Source of the DNA: Amoeboaphelidium occidentale
Taxonomy: Eukaryota; Aphelidiomycota; Aphelidea
Length of the DNA: 64,000 nt
Direction of reading: 5' to 3'
NCBI GenBank assembly: GCA_023515795.1
Contig: JALGPX010000028.1
Coordinates: forward strand, 28,500 to 92,499
Position 1 is the stretch's first letter. The number at the start of each line of letters is the position of its first letter. A program made the position numbers and the translations under genes. This document shows positions 9,500 to 18,551 of this stretch, in pieces. The notes beneath the pieces are model-generated. The model saw only the letters and a list, made by a program, of their open reading frames with translations, did not search any database and was not told the origin of the DNA.

Positions 9500-10755
9500 T
9501 CAAAGTCATAATATCTTGTTTGAATATTCTGGTTGCGAGATCAACTTGATTTCGGACCATGGGTTTGCCCTGGAATTGTAATCCTTCTCCTGGTTTCATG
9601 ATCACCGACACTGCGAGCAAATAAACGACAAGATTAGAGTTTCGGCGACATTTTCGTTAGACCACTAATCGCGCTGTTCTGGACTATTCGGCAGTATGTT
9701 GCCATTCTTTAGGGGTGACTCAGCATAATTTTCGGGCCGGATAAATCATAACGCGGATTGGTTGCTCTGAAACTTCAAAGTTATTTTTATAGTCCGAGAA
9801 AACCGCAACATCTTTTGCGTCAAGTGAATACATCTGACTTTGTTAGTCTCAGAGATATCATCGTATTTTGACTTGACTGTTGTAGGTGAAATGTTTACGT
9901 ATTGTCAAGTTCAAGTGCTTCGGGCTTGATCATACGTAGGCTTTCGCTTACATCAGTCAAGTTAAACTATGATGAAATGATCCAACACATCTGAGGTCTC
10001 AACTACAGTTCTAGCTGATGCTGTAGAACATGTCCTTGCGATTTCAGCTATAAGCTCAGCCTTTTCGTGAAGAGATCTTGATGATCTACTCCATGATCAT
10101 ATGTACTTTACTTCATGAAACCAGTTTGGAATGAACTCCGAATGAGTTCTGGAGAGAAATACATCTTATGGTGTAAGATATATTCAGTAGTTATATCGAC
10201 TATTGATTTAGCATGATCTAATGCCTAATCAGTTGATGCTGGGATTTCGGGTTTCACGTATTCACATGCTATAAAGATCAAAAATAGCGATGGTATAACA
10301 CATCTGCTTCCATTTAGAGGCAGTATCCGTATCAAAAAGGAACTAAAAATGCTCCCTTCCTTCCATAATCAAGTCAGTGTAAATCAGCATTTGCGTTTGA
10401 TTAGTTCAGAAGTTTGCCCCACATTATAACCATGTGATTCGCCGTATAAACGATTTTCAGGAATTAAACTATCTTTTATTCATTGTCCAGATGTATTAGA
10501 TGATAAGAATGCATGGCTCGATTACGATATGCTGTCCGCTTTCTGGGATACGAAACAAGGACTGAAGTTGATCATGTGATATACAGTAGGCAACGTCCAC
10601 GTTTACAAAAGCATTCTTAGATAATGAATGCTTCAGTAACGTAAACAATCACCTACAATATATCTATGGTCCAAGATCCTTAGGTAAATGTACGTTCTCA
10701 ATACGTCACTATGAAACTAACTTTGAACTAAAGATGTTCTCACGATTAAGTCAAA
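9500..10755. other. Gene-free stretch of about 1.3 kb
   Basis: No open frame of useful length, no recognizable exon pair and no complete tRNA is visible on either strand. A perfect 8-bp inverted repeat with a 9-base loop (AAGCATTC / GAATGCTT) occurs at 10609-10633. In a genome where genes are usually under 100 bp apart, this is the longest empty region of the window. Confidence 0.6.
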
Positions 10756-11039
10756 ATTTATTGTATCTAGATCCTCGGCTCTCGGTTCGGCTGGCTTTGT
10801 TGAAGTTAGGCATCAAATTGCCGATTTCCAATCCCGTTTGACCTTTGATTCAGTTGGTGAGGCTGCGGATGACCCTGGATAACGCTGNNNNNNNNNNNNN
10901 NNNNNNNATTTATTGTATCTAGATCCTCGGCTCTCGGTTCGGCTGGCTTTGTTGAAGTTAGGTATCAAATTGCCGATTTCCAATCCCGTTTGACCTTTGA
11001 TTCAGTTGGTGAGGCTGCGGATGACCCTGGATAACGCTG
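10756..11039. repeat. Gap-flanking duplicate (assembly artefact)
   Basis: 132 bases at 10756-10887 are repeated at 10908-11039 around a run of 20 Ns, with one difference seen (AGGCATC versus AGGTATC). The pattern fits two overlapping contig ends or haplotypes joined without merging. Confidence 0.85.
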
Positions 11040-11693
11040 CCGTAACTATACTGTGGGCATTACCGGTTTTGCTGCAATTATTTATTCTTTTTCGGCTTGC
11101 ACGATCTACAAATGAAGCCCAGCGATATCTTTCTGATACCAAGACCGAGGAACAGCAAGAGGAAATGGTTTCAACTGACACAAGCTCAAAATTTTACCCA
11201 TACTTGATGTAATTCTTCTTTGGGGACACTGACTTTCTATAAGATTGTTTGATATTCTCATGAGTGTGATGTCTATTCATGCTGCACTCTATTCACACAT
11301 ATCTTTACTACATATCCTACTTGTTAATGGAACAATGAGCGTCTTATCAGTGAGTCATACATATTATATCGCATCTTACCTCAATAGATCACAGGATTAT
11401 TGCGTGATATTCGTACTAAAGCAATGCTGGTTGAGAATCTTCGGAGGGAAATACGATCCTTAAAGGTTGCCGCAACTGCTTCCGATGATATTCTAGGTAT
11501 TGTTGAGGAACGAGACGAAAACATTCAAGGATCCCAAAATACACTTTACCCGATATCGTCCGCTGATGTTTTGGATAGCCGCCTATCTTTGAATACGTTG
11601 TTATCGTCGCTGAAACAAGAACCTTCTACGGCATCAGGCTTAACCTCTAGACGGAGATCCCCGCGAATATCAAGATCAGTTGAGGGTCAGTAA
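11021..11693 (+). CDS. Unknown small membrane protein with coiled tail
   Basis: Exons 11021-11208, 11244-11349 and 11388-11693 join in frame to 199 residues; introns are 35 and 38 nt. I see a hydrophobic segment near the N-terminus (ILWALPVLLQLFILFRL). After the first intron a pair of hydrophobic segments follows (YLILFDILMSVMSIHAALY and ISLLHILLVNGTMSVLSIT), then a charged helix (RTKAMLVENLRREIRSLKV) and a Ser/Arg-rich tail. Probably three membrane helices with a cytosolic C-terminus. I do not recognise the family. The start lies in sequence that is duplicated around an assembly gap, so the first exon could be incomplete. Confidence 0.5.
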
Positions 11694-11789
11694 AAGCTTT
11701 AATAGAATTTACATGCTTTACTTCTGTTTCTTTTGTTTGATATCTCATTTAGTTGCGCTGGGAACTTTGCCCAAATAGAACTCTTCACA

Positions 11790-13661
11790 ATGGCAGTGAT
11801 CAGACGCATCAAAAGGCTGACCTACAACTGCTTTCATTACTTGAACAGACCAGGCTCTTATTGCTTCAGGTTCTTCTTTTTTATGTTGATCTTGCTGGCT
11901 TTGCTTACGGAGTATTTGATGCTTCTTCCGAACGTTCCTGTGATAACTTCGACTGGAAGGCTGCTAAGCGGCCAACTTCCCTGTGGAGCTCTTTATCAGC
12001 CCAAGCAGGCTCTGAAAGAGTGCAAGGATTTCGATGAGCTGTGGAAGCTGTTTCAGGATTTTAATCAATGTGTTTTTGAACAGAAATGGCCAGAAGATAG
12101 ACCTGATGTAGATATGTCTACTGCGCAACCTGAAGATTACGATTATAAGTATCTCGTTTTTGAGAGTGTCAATGGTTTAGGAAACAGGATTGTTGGGACA
12201 GTCTCTGGATTGTTTTATGCTATGCTCACAGGAAGGGCTTTTGTTCTGGAATGGAAGAGTGGCGATAATCATCCAGCTAGATTTGAAGATATTTTTAATG
12301 TGTCCTCCTTGAAGTTCGGTGTCAACATGGATAACTTCGCAGCGAGATCAAAGATACAAAAGATTCTTGGTCATGCTCATGCGCGAATTTTGAACGGCAA
12401 AGAACGAGATGCTCTAAGACTAGAAGAACCTGAAAAGGTTGATAAAGTTCCAGAAGACTGGACTTTCTACTTCAATGAGGCTTTAATTTGTGAGCCTATT
12501 ATTGCTGGTGATAATACGGTCTCAAATGAAGCGTTTGATCATATTTACAATTTCTTTACTAGAAGAGTTCAATGGATTACTTCTGATCAATACTTTGCGG
12601 CCGTTCTCAAAAGGAACCCAGAAGTCAGAAACTGGCTTGAGGAAAAGATGCCAGATGGTCAACTTTTTGCAAGATTGTCTAAACTTGTGTTTCGACCAAG
12701 GGATGAAGTGCTCTCAATTGTTAAAGAGTTTGCGACTCATCATGCAGAATTTATGCCCTCCTTCTTGAGAGAATTTGAGGGCAAAGGAGGAGTCAGAAGT
12801 GATGATAATACAATCTTTAATATTGGCGTTCATGTCAGAACGTTTACGGGCACTGAGGATGACAAGTATCTTTTAAATAGTTTTGAGAAAGTTCTAGGTG
12901 CTGTTAATCTTATGGGAAAAGGCTCTTTTAGCAGCAACGGAAAACTCTTTAATATCATGATACTTGGAGACAGGAAAGAAAGAGTTTCAAGGCTTCATAG
13001 TTTTGCAACAAAACTCAAGTCAAACATATCGGCTAGCTCCGCATTCAAAAAACCTTATGCCTCTTTACCCCGCATTGATAAAATACTGCTTTCAGATTCG
13101 ATCCATGATAAGAATACATTGTTGTCAACCGGTCATGGAATGGTGCCCTGTGCTCAGATTTTGGCAAACAAGATTTCAAAGCGTAGAGATGATCAGTTGA
13201 TTCTAGATGGAATACAATGTATGAGGGCAACTCTTGCCGAATTGGTAGCTTATTCACTTAACGATGTTATATTATACACCGGGCATTCGACATTTGGGAT
13301 GGTATCAGAAACATGGCGTCACCTTGTAGAATCTTTAAATTCTAGGACTGTACGACCAAGTAGGATTAAAGGCGTAATGGATTATTGGTCATTCGATCTC
13401 TTAAGGAATGTCTGGGCACGCTCGATTGCTTATTGGCCATACGATAATTCTGTTATCATTAGAGGAGCGATCAATTCATTATCGCAGCATGTAGGAAGAA
13501 GTATTAATAGTCCGCAAGAATGGTTTTTTGTGGAGAACCGATGTGCAGTCGTTGGAACCACAGAGCCAGAATATATCTTTAGATTCAAAATAAGAAATCA
13601 GGAGTGCAGGGAAAATGCAAAAGGAAATGAACCAAGCCCCGGGGAACGACTCCTTGTTTAG
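11790..13661 (+). CDS. Type II membrane fucosyltransferase-like protein (GT37-like)
   Basis: 623 residues, single exon. A short basic cytosolic tail is followed by one membrane anchor (FRFFFFMLILLALLTEYLML, residues about 27-46) and a lumenal domain. Residues about 125-160 read LVFESVNGLGNRIVGTVSGL and FYAMLTGRAFVLEW. This is close to the GLGNR motif of plant xyloglucan-type alpha-1,2-fucosyltransferases (GT37). IGVHVRTF near residue 345 resembles the HxR donor-binding motif of fucosyltransferases, and TGHSTFGMVSETW near residue 500 matches their C-terminal block. Likely a Golgi enzyme using GDP-fucose; acceptor unknown. It converges with another fucosyltransferase-like gene, 16 bp apart. Confidence 0.7.
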   Translation: MAVIRRIKRLTYNCFHYLNRPGSYCFRFFFFMLILLALLTEYLMLLPNVPVITSTGRLLSGQLPCGALYQPKQALKECKDFDELWKLFQDFNQCVFEQKWPEDRPDVDMSTAQPEDYDYKYLVFESVNGLGNRIVGTVSGLFYAMLTGRAFVLEWKSGDNHPARFEDIFNVSSLKFGVNMDNFAARSKIQKILGHAHARILNGKERDALRLEEPEKVDKVPEDWTFYFNEALICEPIIAGDNTVSNEAFDHIYNFFTRRVQWITSDQYFAAVLKRNPEVRNWLEEKMPDGQLFARLSKLVFRPRDEVLSIVKEFATHHAEFMPSFLREFEGKGGVRSDDNTIFNIGVHVRTFTGTEDDKYLLNSFEKVLGAVNLMGKGSFSSNGKLFNIMILGDRKERVSRLHSFATKLKSNISASSAFKKPYASLPRIDKILLSDSIHDKNTLLSTGHGMVPCAQILANKISKRRDDQLILDGIQCMRATLAELVAYSLNDVILYTGHSTFGMVSETWRHLVESLNSRTVRPSRIKGVMDYWSFDLLRNVWARSIAYWPYDNSVIIRGAINSLSQHVGRSINSPQEWFFVENRCAVVGTTEPEYIFRFKIRNQECRENAKGNEPSPGERLLV

Positions 13662-13677
13662 ATGCCAGCATTGTGAC

Positions 13678-15015
13678 TTAAACAAAATCGGATAGGTTTA
13701 TTTCTTTCTTTCCATTTCTATGACCTATTATGTGGTACGCGTAAATAGACGTCCAAGATGTACATTTATCAGGCCCCAGCGATTCTTCATCTCCAAACAA
13801 AAACAAATCCGACTTGATGCACAAAATTTCGTCTAAGAACGCCTTGTCCACATCAGAAAAGTCGTCCAAATAAATAACATTGAGAGAAGAGCTTTCTTTG
13901 AGTTGATTCATAACCCCCATGTACGGAGAACTGTCTCTTTTGTAAAAATCCGCGCTTACGAATATGGTGCGAATATTCTGCTGTTGCAGAATTGCGTTTG
14001 TGGATTTAACGATATTTGCCGCACAACTCACCGAATAAGGAGATTCAGTGTTCCATATTTTGTGAGACTCTAACAAAAGAGCGGCAAACTTATCCGGCTT
14101 GCTTCCGCTCGCGGACTTTGTGATCATGCCTTCCGCCTTTTTCTCTAGGCGCGTAGAGTAATGCCATTCAGAAGGGTCTGGCATATCATCTGATGATGTA
14201 GCAGGTTCAAGGAGCCTAAAACCACCAACATATCCTAATAATCAGATCATTCTAAAAGTAATTACCTGATACAACTATGGAATGAACATCAGAATCCAAA
14301 GACAACTTTTGAACAAGATTTGTAAGACTGTACGGAGTAGCAGGAAATGGAAAGCATTCAGATTTCCATTTAGAATGTAGACTGGGGTAGAATGACTTGA
14401 TATACTTTCCCATCTCGGCGTAATATGCAGATATGCTTTGACCTCCGTTACTAGAGGTACAGATCGCGGGTCCCTTTTTTGAATTATAGCTGGATGGTGG
14501 AGGCTCAAACTGATAATCCAAAATCTCGATAGCAGATGAATCTTTTTCGATCTCATTCAGATACTCCGTAAAGGTGATCATTTCTACGTTGAACTTCTCC
14601 TGTATGGATCGCATTCCGATGAAGTTCCGAAACGACGATGTATCAGTAAGTTCAATGCCCTCGCCATCAGCTTCAAAAGCAAAATACACATCCTTCTTGT
14701 TCTTATCGATGCGTGCCATTCGAGGTTCTACTAAAATCCTGCCTGTCTTGTAGGCCAAATACATTAACTCTGCTATTCCTTCTTTAGATGAGAAGAAAGG
14801 ATCCAGAATCGATTGCACCACCAGAAATCGACCTAATATTTATATTCGAGAACTTTGAAACGATTACGTTGATCATCTTTGCGAACAACAGTTTCAGCAA
14901 GATTTGTCTGATCTTTACCCGACGTCAGCACAAGAGAAGCATTCATGTACATCGATCCCAACAATATAATACTTACAACCATGTAAAGCGCTAATCTCTT
15001 TTGTGCCGCAGACAT
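13678..15015 (-). CDS. Type II membrane O-fucosyltransferase-like protein
   Basis: Exons 15015-14868, 14832-14266 and 14234-13678 encode 423 residues; introns are 35 and 31 nt. A signal anchor (LALYMVVSIILLGSMYMNA) follows a short tail. The lumenal part has RFLVVQSILDPFFSSKEGIA, ELMYLAYKTGRILVEPRM (the start block of GDP-fucose O-fucosyltransferases), and near the end LFLFGDEESLG and CTSWTSIYAYHI, like the S-S/T-W-S motif of the family. Similarity is weak, so the acceptor cannot be named. The true upstream sequence follows the third, partial copy after 16112. There an in-frame ATG at 16145 would add 47 residues. Confidence 0.55.
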
Positions 15016-16112
15016 TTTGTTGAGTAAGTCTGAAATGCGGAGAAGTTGAGTACTTAACAACGCTGGTGCTATTAATAGCTGTCGCCAAGGAGAAATGGCC
15101 TCTGAGTATTCAGCATGCGGGCTNTTTTGAATTATAGCTGGATGGTGGAGGCTCAAACTGATAATCCAAAATCTCGATAGCAGATGAATCTTTTTCTATC
15201 TCATTCAGATACTCCGTAAAGGTGATCATTTCTACGTTGAACTTCTCCTGTATGGATCGCATTTCGATGAAGTTCCGAAACGACGATGTATCAGTAAGTT
15301 CAATGCCCTCGCCATCAGCTTCAAAAGCAAAATACACATCCTTCTTGTTCTTATCGATGCGTGCCATTCGAGGTTCTACTAAAATCCTGCCTGTCTTGTA
15401 GGCCAAATACATTAACTCTGCTATTCCTTCTTTAGATGAGAAGNGGTACAGATCGCGGGTCCCTTTTTTGAATTATAGCTGGATGGTGGAGGCTCAAACT
15501 GATAATCCAAAATCTCGATAGCAGATGAATCTTTTTCTATCTCATTCAGATACTCCGTAAAGGTGATCATTTCTACGTTGAACTTCTCCTGTATGGATCG
15601 CATTCCGATGAAGTTCCGAAACGACGATGTATCAGTAAGTTCAATGCCCTCGCCATCAGCTTCAAAAGCAAAATACACATCCTTCTTGTTCTTATCGATG
15701 CGTGCCATTCGAGGTTCTACTAAAATCCTGCCTGTCTTGTAGGCCAAATACATTAACTCTGCTATTCCTTCTTTAGATGAGAAGAAAGGATCCAGAATCG
15801 ATTGCACCACCAGAAATCGACCTAATATTTATATTCGAGAACTTTGAAACGATTACGTTGATCATCTTTGCGAACAACCGTTTCAGCAAGATTTGTCTGA
15901 TCTTTACCCGAGGTCAGCACAAGAGAAGCATTCATGTACATCGATCCCAACAATATAATACTTACAACCATGTAAAGCGCTAATCTCTTTTGTGCCGCAG
16001 ACATTTTGTTGAGTAAGTCTGAAATGCGGAGAAGTTGAGTACTTAACAACGCTGGTGCTATTAATAGCTGTCGCCAAGGAGAAATGGCCTCTGAGTATTC
16101 AGCATGCGGGCT
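14456..16112. repeat. Threefold stacked fragments of the O-fucosyltransferase gene (assembly artefact)
   Basis: 14456-15123 and 15445-16112 are 668-bp near-identical copies. 15125-15443 repeats an inner 319 bp. Single Ns at 15124 and 15444 mark the joins, and a handful of single-base differences separate the copies. I interpret this as haplotype or contig ends placed in series, not as a real tandem duplication. Confidence 0.85.
15125..15443 (-). pseudogene. Partial exon 2 copy of the O-fucosyltransferase-like gene
   Basis: It carries only the middle of exon 2 and is bounded by single Ns on both sides. The frame is intact across the fragment. It carries a Gly-to-Glu change at the residue before MRSIQE relative to the first copy. 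Most likely an assembly leftover. Confidence 0.7.
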
Positions 16113-16145
16113 ATAACACGAAGAGTCTACGAAACATGATTCCAT
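15445..16145 (-). pseudogene. 5' partial copy of the O-fucosyltransferase-like gene (real upstream context)
   Basis: It contains exon 1 (16004-15857), the same 35-nt intron (15856-15822) and the first part of exon 2 (15821-15445), cut by the N. Only this copy continues into unique upstream DNA beyond 16112. An in-frame ATG at 16145 gives a possible longer N-terminus. The complete gene should be built from this 5' end and the 3' end at 13678-14455. Confidence 0.65.
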
Positions 16146-16748
16146 TATTTCGGGACGGAACTTTCGGGACGGCGTTGTGCTCCGGTTACACAAACGATCA
16201 GTGGATTGTGAAACACAGAAATGTATAAAAATCGGTGCTCGCGTTTACATAATTAATTTTCAAAAGTCATACACAAATATTGTGATACTTAACATAGCAG
16301 ATCCACCTATACTTCACTTGGGCGGTATTTATGACCAAACAGTTCGGCATGGAATTCGGAATCATGACGCCGACGCTGATTAGCTGTTATTAATAGGCAG
16401 ATGCTTAAATACGGTTCCGAAAAAGTACCACTTTTTCCATAACATGTTCTACACAAGACTACAAGTTCTTCATTGACTTGCAGCTTGTAGGTGAATTGTA
16501 ATAGTGCTAATATACTCCAACGCTTAGAGTATATTTGTACTGTTACAATCGGCTACATGCTACTTGTCAAAAAGACATTTCTCAAGCTTTTCGGTACGCG
16601 TGACGTGCACTTACATTGTTCGTCTTTGTCGCGAGGTCTTAGCATACAATTTCTGCACATGAAACGGTGGTTGTCATGGAATGGTGCTATTAATATCTGC
16701 ATTCTCTTCTCACACATTTCTCTCAAAGAAGTTCCAAAGTCACTTGAA
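16146..16748. other. Intergenic region of about 600 bp
   Basis: It separates the divergent O-fucosyltransferase-like and MCFD2-like genes. Open frames exist on both strands but have no recognisable protein character and no convincing splice partners. I see no RNA gene. Confidence 0.5.
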
Positions 16749-17289
16749 ATGAAGTTCACATATCCAATTATATCCGCAATCCTACTTTATACAGTTTCTG
16801 CTTCAGGTGATAACGATCATGCGTTCCCCGGTGCTGTTGGTATTGTTGATCATGATGACAAGAGGGCTCAAGAAGCTTTCCAGTAAGATCTTTCACTACA
16901 GCTCTATTAAATGTTAAGCCACGTGCTAGATGATCTAGATAAGTTGGATCCAGAACACGAAATACATCCAGCTTCTGATGAAATGGCACCTGATCAAGAA
17001 CTATCATTCTGGTTCACCTCAGCTGATCACAACGGAGACGTCTACCTTGACGGTTACGAGTTAATGCAAGCTCTAACTGCTGGTCTTACGAAACAGAATG
17101 GTTATACACTTGAAGCAATCACCAAACATGTTGACGATATTCTTGCAGGCGATGATCTTGACAAGGAGTAAGAACATGCTTTTCGATACATGCCTAACGT
17201 TTAGTGGCAAGATATCTTTTGCTGAGTTGATAGAGAGCGAAAAACGTCTTCAGAACGGAAAGAAGAAGGCCTCCTCCGGAATAGCTTGA
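16749..17289 (+). CDS. Secretory EF-hand protein, MCFD2-like
   Basis: Exons 16749-16882, 16919-17167 and 17205-17289 encode 155 residues. A signal peptide (MKFTYPIISAILLYTVSAS) is followed by HHVLDDLDKLDPEHEIHPAS, a helical lead-in. Two EF hands follow: the first is SADHNGDVYLDGYELMQAL. The second is split by the intron and rejoins as DDLDKDGKISFAELIE. This order and spacing resemble MCFD2, the calcium-binding partner of the ER-Golgi cargo receptor ERGIC-53. The C-terminus is short and basic with no HDEL-type signal. Rejoining of the canonical DKDGKISF loop strongly supports the 37-nt intron. Confidence 0.7.
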
Positions 17290-17310
17290 ACCAAAGTCCT
17301 TTTCAGAAGA

Positions 17311-18105
17311 ATGCGATCATTGATTTTCAGTAATAGAATTCTTGCTAACAATCTATTCAAGCTTAACCCATATCCAACTTTTATATTTGTGAAACAGAGC
17401 AACAGACACAAAATGACAGGAACAGAAGGAACCAGATTAAAGATTTATACCAAAACAGGTGACAAAGGAACCTCTTCACTTTACACCGGAGAAAGAAGAG
17501 GTAAAGATGATTTGATATTTGAAGCTCTCGGTGCAGTTGACGAATTGACATCTTATCTGGGGTAATTTCCTCGACTTATTGGAAAACGCATTGACCTTTT
17601 ACAGATTAGGTCGCGAGTACATTATGGATCTGAACTTCTCAAAGCCCTTGAGCCAAATTGAAAAGATACAATGTTACTTACAAGATCTTAATTCTAATGT
17701 CGCAACACCCAGGAACAGCACTTTTGCGTCATCGTTCAAGATCAACCGAACCTTGTTTGATGCAGAAGGAGCAGGCGCAAAAGAGCTTGAAACATGGATC
17801 GACGAGATGGACAGCGAACTACCACCTTTAAAGAACTTCATCTTACCGGTAACACTGCCATCCAGGAAGAGCCTGATATAACTTTTTTGTTTTAGTCCGG
17901 AGGTAAAGCTGCATCAACTATTCACGTGGCACGTTCCATCTGCAGAAGAGCGGAAAGACGTGTTGTTCCTTTGGTCAAAGAGGGAGTTGCTGATGAGCAG
18001 TGTGGGATATACTTGAACCGTTTAAGCGACTACTTGTTCACTTTGGGGCGCTTTCTATCCTTGAAGGAAGGCAAGAAGGAAACGATTTATGTGAAGCCAA
18101 AATAA
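17311..18105 (+). CDS. Cob(I)alamin adenosyltransferase, mitochondrial (PduO/MMAB type)
   Basis: Exons 17311-17561, 17605-17848 and 17896-18105 encode 234 residues. An N-terminal presequence rich in Arg, Ser and hydrophobic residues is followed by [20 protein letters not shown], the ATP-binding signature of the family. Then come [11 protein letters not shown] near the first splice, and [16 protein letters not shown] and [13 protein letters not shown] near the end. The enzyme makes adenosylcobalamin, the cofactor of methylmalonyl-CoA mutase. Its presence implies use of vitamin B12, a trait kept by some early-diverging fungi and lost in most Dikarya. Introns of 43 and 47 nt restore frame exactly. 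Confidence 0.9.
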
Positions 18106-18126
18106 ACGCTTTCAATGTCTCTTTAT

Positions 18127-18495
18127 TTAATGGTTCTTTGCGAAAGAGTGCGCCTGGTTCCTGCTGTAGTTCATAACGAAACCTGTACCGGCAATCAACA
18201 AGACAAAGTGAAGGATTACGGAACCACTTGGGACTTTGCCACTCAAATAAGTAGCGCGGTAGTTATTCCACATTCTGGATGGAGCGAACTGAGCCAATGG
18301 GTGTGTCTTTCTCCATTCCCTCCAGCGGATCCATTCGCCCAAAGTTTTTGTCTCCAAAAGTTCCTTTGTAATTGGCTCCTGGACAGGGATATACTTTACG
18401 GACTCAGCGGCAGGAGCGCTTGCCAATTTCTTCCAGTTTACCTTTAAGCCGAATGTGCCGTCAGTCTTTGGTGGAATGTAATGATCGCCAGCCAT
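18127..18495 (-). CDS. ATP17: Mitochondrial ATP synthase subunit f
   Basis: 122 residues, single exon. The C-terminal part (NNYRATYLSGKVPSGSVILH, then a membrane helix and YSRNQAHSF) matches subunit f of the F1Fo ATP synthase peripheral stalk and dimer region: a Tyr-rich stretch, then a single membrane segment, then a short basic tail. The N-terminal half (KLASAPAAESVKYIPVQEP) is longer than in animals and is typical of fungal forms. It converges with the adenosyltransferase gene (21 bp) and diverges from Ric8 with 56 bp between starts. Confidence 0.7.
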   Translation of the reverse strand: MAGDHYIPPKTDGTFGLKVNWKKLASAPAAESVKYIPVQEPITKELLETKTLGEWIRWREWRKTHPLAQFAPSRMWNNYRATYLSGKVPSGSVILHFVLLIAGTGFVMNYSRNQAHSFAKNH

Positions 18496-18551
18496 TTGTT
18501 ATTGGAGAATCAAAATTTGTTTCGCTTTGGCCGTTGCTGCGACATAAAGTC

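Noticed and set aside
11753-12037. Plus-strand frame continuing from the upstream membrane-protein gene
   Set aside because: It lies within the fucosyltransferase coding region in another frame and has no conserved features.
14833-14867. Frameshift or early stop after KVLEYKY in the O-fucosyltransferase-like gene
   Set aside because: A 35-nt GT-AG intron from 14867 to 14833 removes the stop and restores the frame, so no frameshift is needed.
14456-16112. Genuine tandem gene triplication
   Set aside because: Each junction is an N, the pieces are partial and copies differ only by allele-like single bases; three other gaps in the window show the same pattern.
16491-16748. N-terminal extension of the MCFD2-like protein
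   Set aside because: The frame is open but the downstream ATG 16749 starts directly with a signal peptide, and the extension contains no recognisable domain.
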